A DNA stretch of 64,000 nt, from positions 5,870,001-5,934,000 of the forward strand of contig NZ_JASTWJ010000001.1 in NCBI RefSeq assembly GCF_030499515.1, written 5' to 3'. Made by a program: the position numbers and the translations under genes. Shown piece after piece: positions 54,225-64,000 of this stretch. Positions within the stretch are counted from its first letter, which is position 1; each line of letters starts with the position of its first letter. The notes beneath the pieces are model-generated. The model ran no database searches and was not told the origin of the DNA. It saw only the letters and a program-made list of their open reading frames with translations. Source of the DNA: Streptomyces sp. DT2A-34. GTDB lineage: Bacteria; Actinomycetota; Actinomycetes; Streptomycetales; Streptomycetaceae.

Positions 54225-55231
54225 GCCGCCTTCGCGGGTTCCTTCCCGCGCCGGGAGCCGCCTTCCTCGGTGTTCCGGCGCGAATCGATACGCGAGCGTG
54301 ACGGCCAGCGCACGTCGTAGGCCCAGCCGAGCATCTCGAACCAGCGGATGATCCGCGCCGAGGAGTCGATCTGGCCGCGCATCACACCGTGCCGCGCGGA
54401 GGTCGGGTCGGCGTGGTGCAGGTTGTGCCAGGACTCGCCGCACGACAGGACCGCCAGCCACCACACGTTGCCCGAGCGGTCACGCGACTTGAACGGGCGC
54501 TTGCCCACCGCGTGGCAGATCGAGTTGATCGACCAGGTGACGTGGTGCAGCAGGGCCACCCGGACCAGCGAGCCCCAGAAGAAGCCCGTGAACGCGCCCC
54601 ACCAGGACATCGTCACCAGACCGCCGATCAGGGCGGGCAGAGCCAGCGACAGGATCGTCCAGGAGATGAAGTGACGGGAGATCCCGCGGATCGCCCTGTC
54701 CTTGATCAGATCCGGCGCGTACTTGTCCTGCGGCGTCCGCTCTTCGTCGAACATCCAGCCGATGTGCGCCCACCACAGGCCCTTCATCAGCGCCGGGACC
54801 GTCTCCCCGTAACGCCACGGGGAGTGCGGGTCACCCTCCGCGTCGGAGTACTTGTGGTGCTTGCGGTGGTCGGCGACCCAGCGGACCAGGGGACCCTCCA
54901 CCGCCATCGAGCCGGCGATGGCGAGCACGATGCGCAGGGGACGCTTCGCCTTGAAGGAACCGTGGGTGAAGTAGCGGTGGTAGCCGATCGTGACGCCGTG
55001 GCAGGCGAAGAAGTAGAAGAAGACCAGCAGACCGAGGTCGAGCCAGCTCACTCCCCAGCCCCAGGCCAGCGGCACGGCAGCGGCGAGCGCCAGGAACGGG
55101 ACGACGATGAAGAGGAGGAGCGCGATCTGCTCGAGCGACCCTTTCTTCTCGCCGCCCAGCGTCGCTGAGGAAGTCGTGGTGTCGTCGTTCGCCTGCGGGG
55201 CGTCTTCGATCACATCGGAGCTCGTGGTCAT
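54221..55231 (-). CDS. Membrane acyl-CoA/acyl-lipid delta-9-type fatty-acid desaturase
   Basis: A 336-residue integral membrane di-iron enzyme. The three histidine boxes are TIGYHRYFTHGSFKAK (HxxxxH), VADHRKHHKYSDAEGDPHSP (HxxHH) and ESWHNLHHADPTSARHG (HxxHH), with helices between. It introduces a double bond in saturated acyl chains to adjust membrane fluidity. A TetR gene is coupled downstream, and three short palindromes lie in the promoter region. AGGGGAC precedes the ATG at 55231. Confidence 0.95.
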   Translation of the reverse strand: MTTSSDVIEDAPQANDDTTTSSATLGGEKKGSLEQIALLLFIVVPFLALAAAVPLAWGWGVSWLDLGLLVFFYFFACHGVTIGYHRYFTHGSFKAKRPLRIVLAIAGSMAVEGPLVRWVADHRKHHKYSDAEGDPHSPWRYGETVPALMKGLWWAHIGWMFDEERTPQDKYAPDLIKDRAIRGISRHFISWTILSLALPALIGGLVTMSWWGAFTGFFWGSLVRVALLHHVTWSINSICHAVGKRPFKSRDRSGNVWWLAVLSCGESWHNLHHADPTSARHGVMRGQIDSSARIIRWFEMLGWAYDVRWPSRSRIDSRRNTEEGGSRRGKEPAKAA

Positions 55232-55280
55232 GGGCGTCCCCTGTGGGGTTTCGAGGGTTGAGACAGGTGCCGGGGTTCTC

Positions 55281-55334
55281 GGGAACTGTTCCCAGGTTCC
55301 GTTAAAACGGTTCCTACGCTTCCGTAACCTACGG
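55281..55334. promoter_or_regulatory. Cluster of three palindromes upstream of desaturase gene
   Basis: GGGAAC-T-GTTCCC (55281-55293), CCGTT-AA-AACGG (55299-55310) and CCGTA-ACC-TACGG (55322-55334) follow each other within 54 bp, 50-103 bp upstream of the desaturase start. They are likely operators for the operon TetR or another lipid regulator. Confidence 0.55.
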
Positions 55335-55542
55335 CGTCGTAAGTATGGCAGTGCGGCGCCCGGCGGCAAGAGCCCGAGAGACTGCGCGTCCGCATGGACA
55401 CCTATCCTTGGAGTCGGTCGGACAGCGCGGTCCGCTCTGATTTCTTTCCCGGATGCCAGGAGCCGTATGCGGCCCCCGCCGCGCGGCCCCCGGCCCCGGG
55501 TTCCCTCCCGGACGAGCTTCAACACTGCAAGGAGCCGCACCT

Positions 55543-58284
<2,742 letters not shown>

Positions 58285-58298
58285 CCGCCCCGCACATG

Positions 58299-58336
58299 AC
58301 GGTGCCCCCGTGCTCGTACGAGCACGGGGGCACCGT
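58299..58336. terminator. Perfect 38-nt palindromic terminator after ppc
   Basis: 19 bp (58299-58317, ACGGTGCCCCCGTGCTCGT) pair exactly with 58318-58336, with no unpaired loop bases in the duplex form. It lies between ppc and the convergent surface-protein gene and should act on both strands. Confidence 0.9.
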
Positions 58337-58356
58337 TCGTTTCACCACCCCGGCGA

Positions 58357-59034
58357 TCAGGCCTTACGACGCCGGAACACCAGGTACCCGCCCGCGCCCA
58401 GCAGCGCCGCCGCGGCAGCCGACAGCAGACCCACCGGAGCACCGTTACCGGTCTCCGCGAGGTCACCCTCGGCGCCGCCCTGCGGCGACGGGGACGACGA
58501 CGCGGCACCCTCGGCGGACGTGGACGGGCTCGCGCTCGGCTCGTTGGTCGGGTCGGCCGGCGACGCGGAGGCCGACGGCGCGGACGCCGACGGAGTGGCG
58601 GAGGTGCCGCCACCCTCCTCCTCGTCCTCGCAGTCCGTCCAGAACACCTTGTGCTTGGCCGAGCCGTTCTCGCCCTCGAAGTTCCAGAACAGCTTGTAGT
58701 GCCCGTCGGCCAGCGTCATGTCCTCCGTACGGCCATGACCCTCGCCGTCCAGGGTGATCGCACCGGACTTCACCGTCTCGCCCTTGACGTCGGCGGTCGG
58801 CGCCCACGCCTCGATGTGCCAGTCGACCTTCTGGACGCTGTCGAAACCGAACGCGTCCAGGTAGAACTCGCACACGTGCGGCTCGTTCTTACGCAGCTCC
58901 TCGCCGGTGGAGGCGTCATGGATCTTGACGGTGCCGTTGTCACCGGGAGCGGTGGCGTGGGCGGCGGCCGGTGCGGAGAAAACAGCGGCCGCGGCGACGG
59001 CGCACAGGGCGCCGACGCGGGAGAGGGTTCGCAT
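58357..59034 (-). CDS. LAETG-anchored cell-surface protein (sortase substrate)
   Basis: A 225-residue precursor: a signal peptide MRTLSRVGALCAVAAAAVFS ending near AHA-TA; an Ig-like or prealbumin-like domain of about 105 residues with two Cys (HVCEFYLDAFG and WTDCEDEEEG); a Ser/Ala/Pro-rich stalk; and a C-terminal sorting signal GDLAETGNGAPVG, a hydrophobic helix and RRRKA. LAxTG is the class E sortase motif that links proteins such as long chaplins to peptidoglycan in Streptomyces. Ligand or role unknown. An ATG 15 bp upstream is also possible as start. Confidence 0.9.
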   Translation of the reverse strand: MRTLSRVGALCAVAAAAVFSAPAAAHATAPGDNGTVKIHDASTGEELRKNEPHVCEFYLDAFGFDSVQKVDWHIEAWAPTADVKGETVKSGAITLDGEGHGRTEDMTLADGHYKLFWNFEGENGSAKHKVFWTDCEDEEEGGGTSATPSASAPSASASPADPTNEPSASPSTSAEGAASSSPSPQGGAEGDLAETGNGAPVGLLSAAAAALLGAGGYLVFRRRKA

Positions 59035-59171
59035 GAGGCAGTAGTCCATCTTCGTGAAAGGAACGGGAAGATGTGGAGGGGGCGGCTCAGCATCCAGCCC
59101 GGACTGACTCCAAGTCAATCACGAACAGACAACACTCAGATCCTCCACAGATATGGAGAACGGCTCAGACC

Positions 59172-59660
59172 TCAGACCGTCACGAACGCCGCCGTCAGCA
59201 ACGCGATCCCCGACCCCGCCATCACCCACGCCACCCGCGTCCGACGCAACCCACCTGCGACGACGACCGACGCCAACAACAGCGCACCACCCAGCGGAAC
59301 CCAGGCGTAGAGAACACCCGCGGGCCCCGACCGAACGACGTCCTCACTCCCCGGCTTCACCACAACGGTGTACGTCTGCCCCTCGCGCACCGCCACGTTC
59401 TTCTCGATGACGACCGACCTACGCGGCTGCGACCCCGACGAGATCGGCGTGTACGGCCCCCTGCATGTGTGGGCACCACACCGCGTCACCTCGATCGTGC
59501 CGCTCTCCCGACCCTTCGTGAGCATCACATGGTGCGCCGTGCCCCACGACGCCCACACACCCGCGATCAGAATCAGCGCCGCGACCGTACCCATCGCCGC
59601 GAAACGCCCGAACCGCAGCACGGCCACAGCGCCCTGACTGGAAACAACGGCAGAAGGCAT
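59172..59660 (-). CDS. Two-helix membrane protein with extracytoplasmic domain
   Basis: A 162-residue protein: helix 1 (GTVAALILIAGVWASWGTAH), an exposed segment with two Cys (EVTRCGAHTCRGPYTP), then YTVVVKPGSEDVV and helices 2-3 (YAWVPLGGALLLASVVVAGG, VAWVMAGSGIALLTAAFVTV). I recognise no named family; it resembles small DUF3592-like membrane proteins. It lies on the same strand as the surface-protein gene, 137 bp upstream of it. Confidence 0.78.
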   Translation of the reverse strand: MPSAVVSSQGAVAVLRFGRFAAMGTVAALILIAGVWASWGTAHHVMLTKGRESGTIEVTRCGAHTCRGPYTPISSGSQPRRSVVIEKNVAVREGQTYTVVVKPGSEDVVRSGPAGVLYAWVPLGGALLLASVVVAGGLRRTRVAWVMAGSGIALLTAAFVTV

Positions 59661-59725
59661 GGCCGCGATCCTTGGCCATGCCCCTACGCCCGGTCAAACC
59701 CGGCCCGTTGGAGTGGGCGGACAAG

Positions 59726-60322
59726 TCACGAGTTGTACGTGCTTTGCGCCCGCTCCAACCCCTCGATGACCAGACACTCCACCGCATCCGCCGCCCGGTC
59801 CACGAAGTAGTCCAGCTCCTTGCGCTCCGCCGACCCGAAATCCCTCAACACGAAGTCCGCCACCGGCATACGACCCGGAGGCCGCCCGATCCCGAACCGC
59901 ACCCGGTGATAGTCCGAACCCATCACCTTCGTCATCGACTTCAGCCCGTTGTGCCCGTTGTCCCCGCCACCCAGCTTCAACCGCAACGTGCCGTAGTCGA
60001 TGTCCAACTCGTCATGAACAGCGACGATATTGCCCACCGGCACCTTGTAGAAATCCCGCAGCGCGTTGAGCGGACCACCGGAGAGATTCATGTACGACAT
60101 CGGCTTCACCAGAATCACCCGCCGGTTCAACGGCCCCGGCGGCCCGATCCGCCCCTCCACGACCTGCGCCTTACCGGCCCGCTTGAACTTCCCCCCGATC
60201 CGCCCGGCCAGCAGATCCGCCACCATGAACCCGACGTTGTGCCGGTTCATCGCGTAATCGGGTCCCGGATTACCGAGGCCGGCGATCAGCCAAGGGGCGC
60301 TCGGGTCGCTCGTCACGTCCAT
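59726..60322 (-). CDS. pth: Peptidyl-tRNA hydrolase
   Basis: A 198-residue enzyme that frees tRNA from stalled peptidyl-tRNA. The N-terminal [20 protein letters not shown] contains the active-site His, and [32 protein letters not shown] and GHNGLKSM complete the family pattern. It follows rplY on the same strand, the order ctc-pth seen in many Gram-positive genomes. Confidence 0.95.
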   Translation of the reverse strand: MDVTSDPSAPWLIAGLGNPGPDYAMNRHNVGFMVADLLAGRIGGKFKRAGKAQVVEGRIGPPGPLNRRVILVKPMSYMNLSGGPLNALRDFYKVPVGNIVAVHDELDIDYGTLRLKLGGGDNGHNGLKSMTKVMGSDYHRVRFGIGRPPGRMPVADFVLRDFGSAERKELDYFVDRAADAVECLVIEGLERAQSTYNS

Positions 60323-60533
60323 CTCTCCTTGCTGTGCTTTCCCGGGGCTGCGACATCAGCGGCTGCCGCCGCGGGCCCCCGGACCCCCAGCAGAAAATGC
60401 CGGTCCGCCGGGATGACCGGCGAACATTGCCAGGCAAGCCTGAGTTATATGCGCCAGCCGCTGCCCCCATCGGGAACAGCGGCTGACAAACCGATGACAG
60501 AGCCGAGGATCACGCCTCTGCCAGAGCCGAAGA

Positions 60534-61130
60534 TCAGGCCTCGGCGACTTCCTCGCCCCCGGCGGCCTCGCCCTCCGCGGCCTCCTCGGCCTGCGCGGCC
60601 AGGACCTGCAGGACCACCGTGTCACCCTCGACGGCCAGCTTCGTGCCCTTCGGCAGGGGGATGTCCTTGGCGAGGACGGAGTCGCCGGCCGTCAGACCCT
60701 CGATGGAGACGGTGACCGACTCGGGGATGTGCGTGGCCTCGGCCTCGACCGGAAGCGCGTTCAGGACGTGCTCCAGCAGATTGCCACCCGGAGCCAGCTC
60801 ACCCTCGGTGTGGACGTAGATCTCGACGTTGACCTGCTCGCCGCGCTTGACCAGCTGCAGGTCGACGTGCTCCAGGTGGCCCTTGATCGGGTCACGCTGC
60901 ACGGACTTCGGGATCGCCAGCTCGTTGGTCTTGCCGTCGATGTCCAGGGCGATCAGGACGTTCGACGTACGCAGCGCGAGCAGCAGCTCGTGGCCCGGGA
61001 GGGTCAGGTGGATCGGGTCGGAACCGCGACCGTACAGAACACCGGGAACCTTGCTGTCACGACGGATACGACGGGCGGCACCCTTACCGAACTCGGTACG
61101 GGTCTCGGCGGAGATCTTGACCTCGGACAT
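60534..61130 (-). CDS. rplY: 50S ribosomal protein L25 / general stress protein Ctc
   Basis: A 198-residue long-form L25 that binds 5S rRNA. The N-terminal L25 domain begins SEVKISAETRTEFGKGAARR, and the TL5-type C-terminal beta domain runs from about residue 95 (NVEIYVHTEGELAPGGNLLE) to an acidic Ala/Glu tail. ATG 61130 follows GAGGAGTG. Confidence 0.95.
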   Translation of the reverse strand: MSEVKISAETRTEFGKGAARRIRRDSKVPGVLYGRGSDPIHLTLPGHELLLALRTSNVLIALDIDGKTNELAIPKSVQRDPIKGHLEHVDLQLVKRGEQVNVEIYVHTEGELAPGGNLLEHVLNALPVEAEATHIPESVTVSIEGLTAGDSVLAKDIPLPKGTKLAVEGDTVVLQVLAAQAEEAAEGEAAGGEEVAEA

Positions 61131-61322
61131 GATCACTCCTCGTAGAAGCTGGAGACGGACGTGGTCACCCGGCCACGAACGGCCTGCTACGAAGAGCGCG
61201 TCGATAACGGATCGCCGTACGACTTCCGATGAAGCGGTACGGCCTCCCTCGCCGAGCAACTGAAACAGTCTACTCGGCAAAGGAGGCCGCAAAGAAATCG
61301 ATCAAGCGAAAGGCGCCACGCC

Positions 61323-62303
61323 CTACTGCTCGTCGAACAGGCTCGTCACCGAACCGTCCTCGAACACCTCACGCACCGCACTCGCGATCGTCGGCGCGAT
61401 CGACAGCACCGTCAGCTTGTCCAGATCCCGGCTCAGCTCACCCGGCGTCGGCAGCGTGTTCGTGAACACGAACTCACTCACCCGCGAGTTCTTCAACCGG
61501 TCCGCGGCAGGACCGGACAGCACACCGTGCGTGGCGGTCACGATGACATCCTCCGCACCGTGAGCGAACAGCGCGTCCGCGGCCGCACAGATCGTGCCAC
61601 CCGTGTCGATCATGTCGTCCACCAGGACACACACCCGGCCCTTGACCTCACCCACGACCTCATGGACGGTCACCTGGTTCGCCACATCCTTGTCACGCCG
61701 CTTGTGCACGATGGCAAGGGGAGCACCCAGCCGGTCACACCAGCGGTCCGCCACCCGAACCCGCCCGGCATCCGGCGAGACGACCGTCAGCTTCTCCTTG
61801 TCGACCTTCGCACCCACATAGTCCGCGAGCAGCGGAAGAGCGAAGAGATGATCCACCGGACCGTCGAAGAAGCCCTGGATCTGATCCGTGTGCAGATCCA
61901 CGGTCAGAAGGCGATCCGCACCCGCGGTCTTCATCAGATCCGCGATCAGACGCGCCGAAATCGGTTCACGCCCGCGGTGCTTCTTGTCCTGCCGCGCGTA
62001 ACCGTAGAACGGCACGATCACCGTGATGGAGCGAGCCGACGCACGCTTCAGCGCGTCGATCATGATCAACTGCTCCATGATCCACTGATTGATCGGAGCC
62101 GTGTGGCTCTGGATCACAAAGCAGTCCGCACCACGCGCCGACTCCTGATAACGCACATAGATCTCACCGTTGGCGAAATCGAAGGCCTTCGTCGGGACAA
62201 CCCCGACACCCAACTGCTGGGCGACCTCCTCGGCAAGCTCGGGGTGGGCGCGGCCGGAGAAGAACATCAACTTCTTCTCGCCGGTCGTCTTGATCCCGGT
62301 CAC
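61323..62303 (-). CDS. prs: Ribose-phosphate pyrophosphokinase (PRPP synthetase)
   Basis: A 326-residue enzyme making PRPP from ribose-5-phosphate and ATP for nucleotide, His and Trp synthesis. FANGEIYVRYQESARGADCF, YARQDKKHRGREPISARLIA (flexible loop), TVDLHTDQIQGFF and the PRPP loop VLVDDMIDTGGTI are intact. The GTG start at 62303 lies 75 bp after glmU, so glmU-prs are probably cotranscribed. Confidence 0.96.
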   Translation of the reverse strand: MTGIKTTGEKKLMFFSGRAHPELAEEVAQQLGVGVVPTKAFDFANGEIYVRYQESARGADCFVIQSHTAPINQWIMEQLIMIDALKRASARSITVIVPFYGYARQDKKHRGREPISARLIADLMKTAGADRLLTVDLHTDQIQGFFDGPVDHLFALPLLADYVGAKVDKEKLTVVSPDAGRVRVADRWCDRLGAPLAIVHKRRDKDVANQVTVHEVVGEVKGRVCVLVDDMIDTGGTICAAADALFAHGAEDVIVTATHGVLSGPAADRLKNSRVSEFVFTNTLPTPGELSRDLDKLTVLSIAPTIASAVREVFEDGSVTSLFDEQ

Positions 62304-62378
62304 AGCTGTCTCCTCAGAGGTGTCTCAACAGGGTGTGCACTTATCACGGTACGCCGTGTTTGGCGCACCCGTTTCCGG

Positions 62379-63827
62379 TCAGCCCTCGCTCTCGACCTGC
62401 CGAGACGCCGCCTCAGCCGCCTTCGCGGCCGCACTACCCGGACGCTTACGAGCCACCCAGCCCTCGATATTCCGCTGCTGACCGCGTGCCACAGCCAGCG
62501 AACCGGGCGGCACATCCTTCGTGATCACAGAGCCCGCCGCGGTGTACGCGCCGTCCCCGATCGTGACAGGAGCCACAAACATGTTGTCCGAACCGGTACG
62601 ACAGTGCGAGCCGACCGTCGTGTGGTGTTTGTCCTGTCCGTCATAGTTCACGAAGACGCTCGCGGCACCGATGTTGGAGTACTCACCGATCGTCGCGTCA
62701 CCGACGTAGGAGAGATGCGGGATCTTGGTCCCCTCGCCGATCGAGGCGTTCTTCGTCTCCACGTACGTACCGATCTTGCCCTTCGCACCCAACCGCGTAC
62801 CAGGGCGGAGGTAGGCGTACGGCCCCACGGACGCGCCCGGCCCGACGTGAGAGCTGTAGGCCACGGTGTTGTCGACGCGGGCACCGGCGTCGACACGCGT
62901 GTCCGTGAGCCGGCTGTTCGGCCCCACCTCCGCACCCTCACCGACGTGGGTGGAACCCTGCAGCTGGGTGCCCGGGTGCACGATGGCGTCCTGCTCGAAA
63001 GTGACGGTGACGTCGACCCAGGTGGTGGCGGGGTCGACCACGGTCACGCCGTCCAGCATGGCGCGGGTCAGCAGCCGGTCGTTCAGAATCCGACGGGCCT
63101 CGGCGAGCTGCACCCGGTTGTTGATCCCGGCGATCTCACGATGATCGGCGGCGACGGAGGCACCCACACGGTGACCGGCCTCGCGGAGAATCCCGAGGAC
63201 GTCGGTGAGGTACTCCTCGCCCTGACTGTTGTCCGTACGCACCTTCCCGAGGGCGTCCGCGAGCAGCTGCCCGTCGAACGCGAACACACCCGAGTTGATC
63301 TCCCGGATCGCCCGCTGCGACTCGGTGGCGTCCTTGTGCTCGACGATCGCGGTCACGGCACCGGAGACACCGTCGCGCACGATCCGGCCGTAGCCGGTCG
63401 CGTCCGGGACCTCGGCCGTCAGCACGGTGACCGCGTTGCCGTCGGCGGAGTGGGTCGCGGCGAGGCGGGTCAGGGTCTCGCCGGTCAGGAGGGGAGTGTC
63501 CCCGCATACGACGACCACGGTCCCGTCGACGGTGCCGCCCAGCTCTTCGAGGGCCATCCGTACGGCATGCCCGGTGCCGTTCTGCTCCGCCTGCACGGCG
63601 GTGCGTACGCCGGGGTCGATCTCGCCGAGATGCGCGGTGACCTTCTCGCGTGCGTGCCCCACGACCACGACCAGGTTCTCGGGCCGCAACTCGCGTGCGG
63701 CGGCGAGCACATGACCCACGAGGCTGCGTCCGCAGAGCTCGTGCAGGACCTTCGGTGTGGCCGACTTCATACGGGTGCCCTCACCCGCTGCGAGAACGAC
63801 GACGGCTGCCGGGCGAATGGCGCTCAC
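62379..63827 (-). CDS. glmU: Bifunctional GlcNAc-1-P uridylyltransferase / GlcN-1-P acetyltransferase
   Basis: A 482-residue enzyme forming UDP-GlcNAc for peptidoglycan. The uridylyltransferase N-terminus has [20 protein letters not shown] and [14 protein letters not shown]; the C-terminal left-handed beta helix has hexapeptide repeats ([60 protein letters not shown]). The tail after about residue 450 is basic and typical of actinobacteria. Confidence 0.96.
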   Translation of the reverse strand: MSAIRPAAVVVLAAGEGTRMKSATPKVLHELCGRSLVGHVLAAARELRPENLVVVVGHAREKVTAHLGEIDPGVRTAVQAEQNGTGHAVRMALEELGGTVDGTVVVVCGDTPLLTGETLTRLAATHSADGNAVTVLTAEVPDATGYGRIVRDGVSGAVTAIVEHKDATESQRAIREINSGVFAFDGQLLADALGKVRTDNSQGEEYLTDVLGILREAGHRVGASVAADHREIAGINNRVQLAEARRILNDRLLTRAMLDGVTVVDPATTWVDVTVTFEQDAIVHPGTQLQGSTHVGEGAEVGPNSRLTDTRVDAGARVDNTVAYSSHVGPGASVGPYAYLRPGTRLGAKGKIGTYVETKNASIGEGTKIPHLSYVGDATIGEYSNIGAASVFVNYDGQDKHHTTVGSHCRTGSDNMFVAPVTIGDGAYTAAGSVITKDVPPGSLAVARGQQRNIEGWVARKRPGSAAAKAAEAASRQVESEG

Positions 63828-63902
63828 GGGATGCCCTTCGGCTGTGGAGGGGGTGGGGTGACATCCGCAGGATACCGGGGGGTTTCGTGGGGGGCATGGG
63901 AG

Positions 63903-63930
63903 CGGGCCCTGACTTGGCTGTCAGGGCCCG
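63903..63930 (-). terminator. Terminator between tRNA-Gln and glmU
   Basis: CGGGCCCTGAC and GTCAGGGCCCG form a perfect 11-bp stem around TTGGCT, 24 bp downstream of the tRNA 3' end and upstream of glmU on the minus strand. It should end the tRNA transcript. Confidence 0.82.
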
Positions 63931-63953
63931 AACCGAAGTGTTGTGCACTGGAG

Positions 63954-64000
63954 CTCCCCCGCAAGGATTCGAACCTTGACCTGCCAAGACCAAAACTTGG
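63954..64000 (-). tRNA. tRNA-Gln (UUG), 3' part, cut by window edge
   Basis: Read on the minus strand: the anticodon arm CCAAG-TTTTGGT-CTTGG gives anticodon TTG, then the variable loop, a T arm CAAGG-TTCGAAT-CCTTG and the acceptor strand CGGGGGA with discriminator G. The D arm and 5' acceptor lie outside the window. CCA is not encoded immediately after the discriminator base. Confidence 0.88.

Overview
The window is chromosomal DNA from a Streptomyces species. It is very GC-rich with strong third-position GC, GTG starts are common, and it carries lineage markers: an SsgA-like protein (SsgE type), a WhiJ-type regulator cassette with a DUF397 partner, an NIT-domain histidine kinase, a protein O-mannosyltransferase, an RpfB-type resuscitation factor and a TamR/Tam pair. 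From memory, the order from the cbi/ssgE genes to glmU resembles the SCO3122-SCO3160 part of the S. coelicolor core chromosome. No phage, insertion sequence, CRISPR array or biosynthetic cluster was found.

Left part (1-15 kb), more accessory: the start of a tricorn-like protease; a TetR regulator with two operator-like palindromes ahead of an MMPL exporter; a large palindromic element; a frameshifted toxin-antitoxin-like pair; an HATPase/XRE/DUF397 trio; a DMT-type permease; a small secreted protein; a methyltransferase and a metallophosphoesterase; a TIR-domain membrane protein near a small conserved-looking membrane protein, with a HIT hydrolase between them; a serine hydrolase; and an Ohr/OhrR peroxide pair.

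Middle (15-45 kb): a CbiM-CbiQ-CbiO metal uptake operon whose 3' end is partly duplicated beside a 7-bp tandem repeat; ssgE with two transpeptidase PBPs; Pmt; then rsmI, a zinc-ribbon protein, tatD, rpfB, rsmA and ispE on the plus strand. Next come an MHYT sensor, an NIT kinase, a PGRP-type amidase, a subtilisin with a P-domain, an ABC-F ATPase, two paralogous anchored PQQ-propeller proteins and a response regulator without its phospho-acceptor Asp.

Right part (44-64 kb): a sugar:Na+ symporter divergent from galTEK, a sulfotransferase, a second LuxR regulator, tamR/tam, a CsbD-like stress protein, a desaturase-TetR operon, PEP carboxylase, an LAETG-anchored surface protein, and the housekeeping set pth, rplY, prs, glmU and a tRNA-Gln cut by the window edge.

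Quality warning: four genes (antitoxin, VapC-like toxin, ispE, sulfotransferase) are each broken by what looks like a single base gained or lost in a mononucleotide run. Because ispE should be essential, at least that one is probably a sequencing error.
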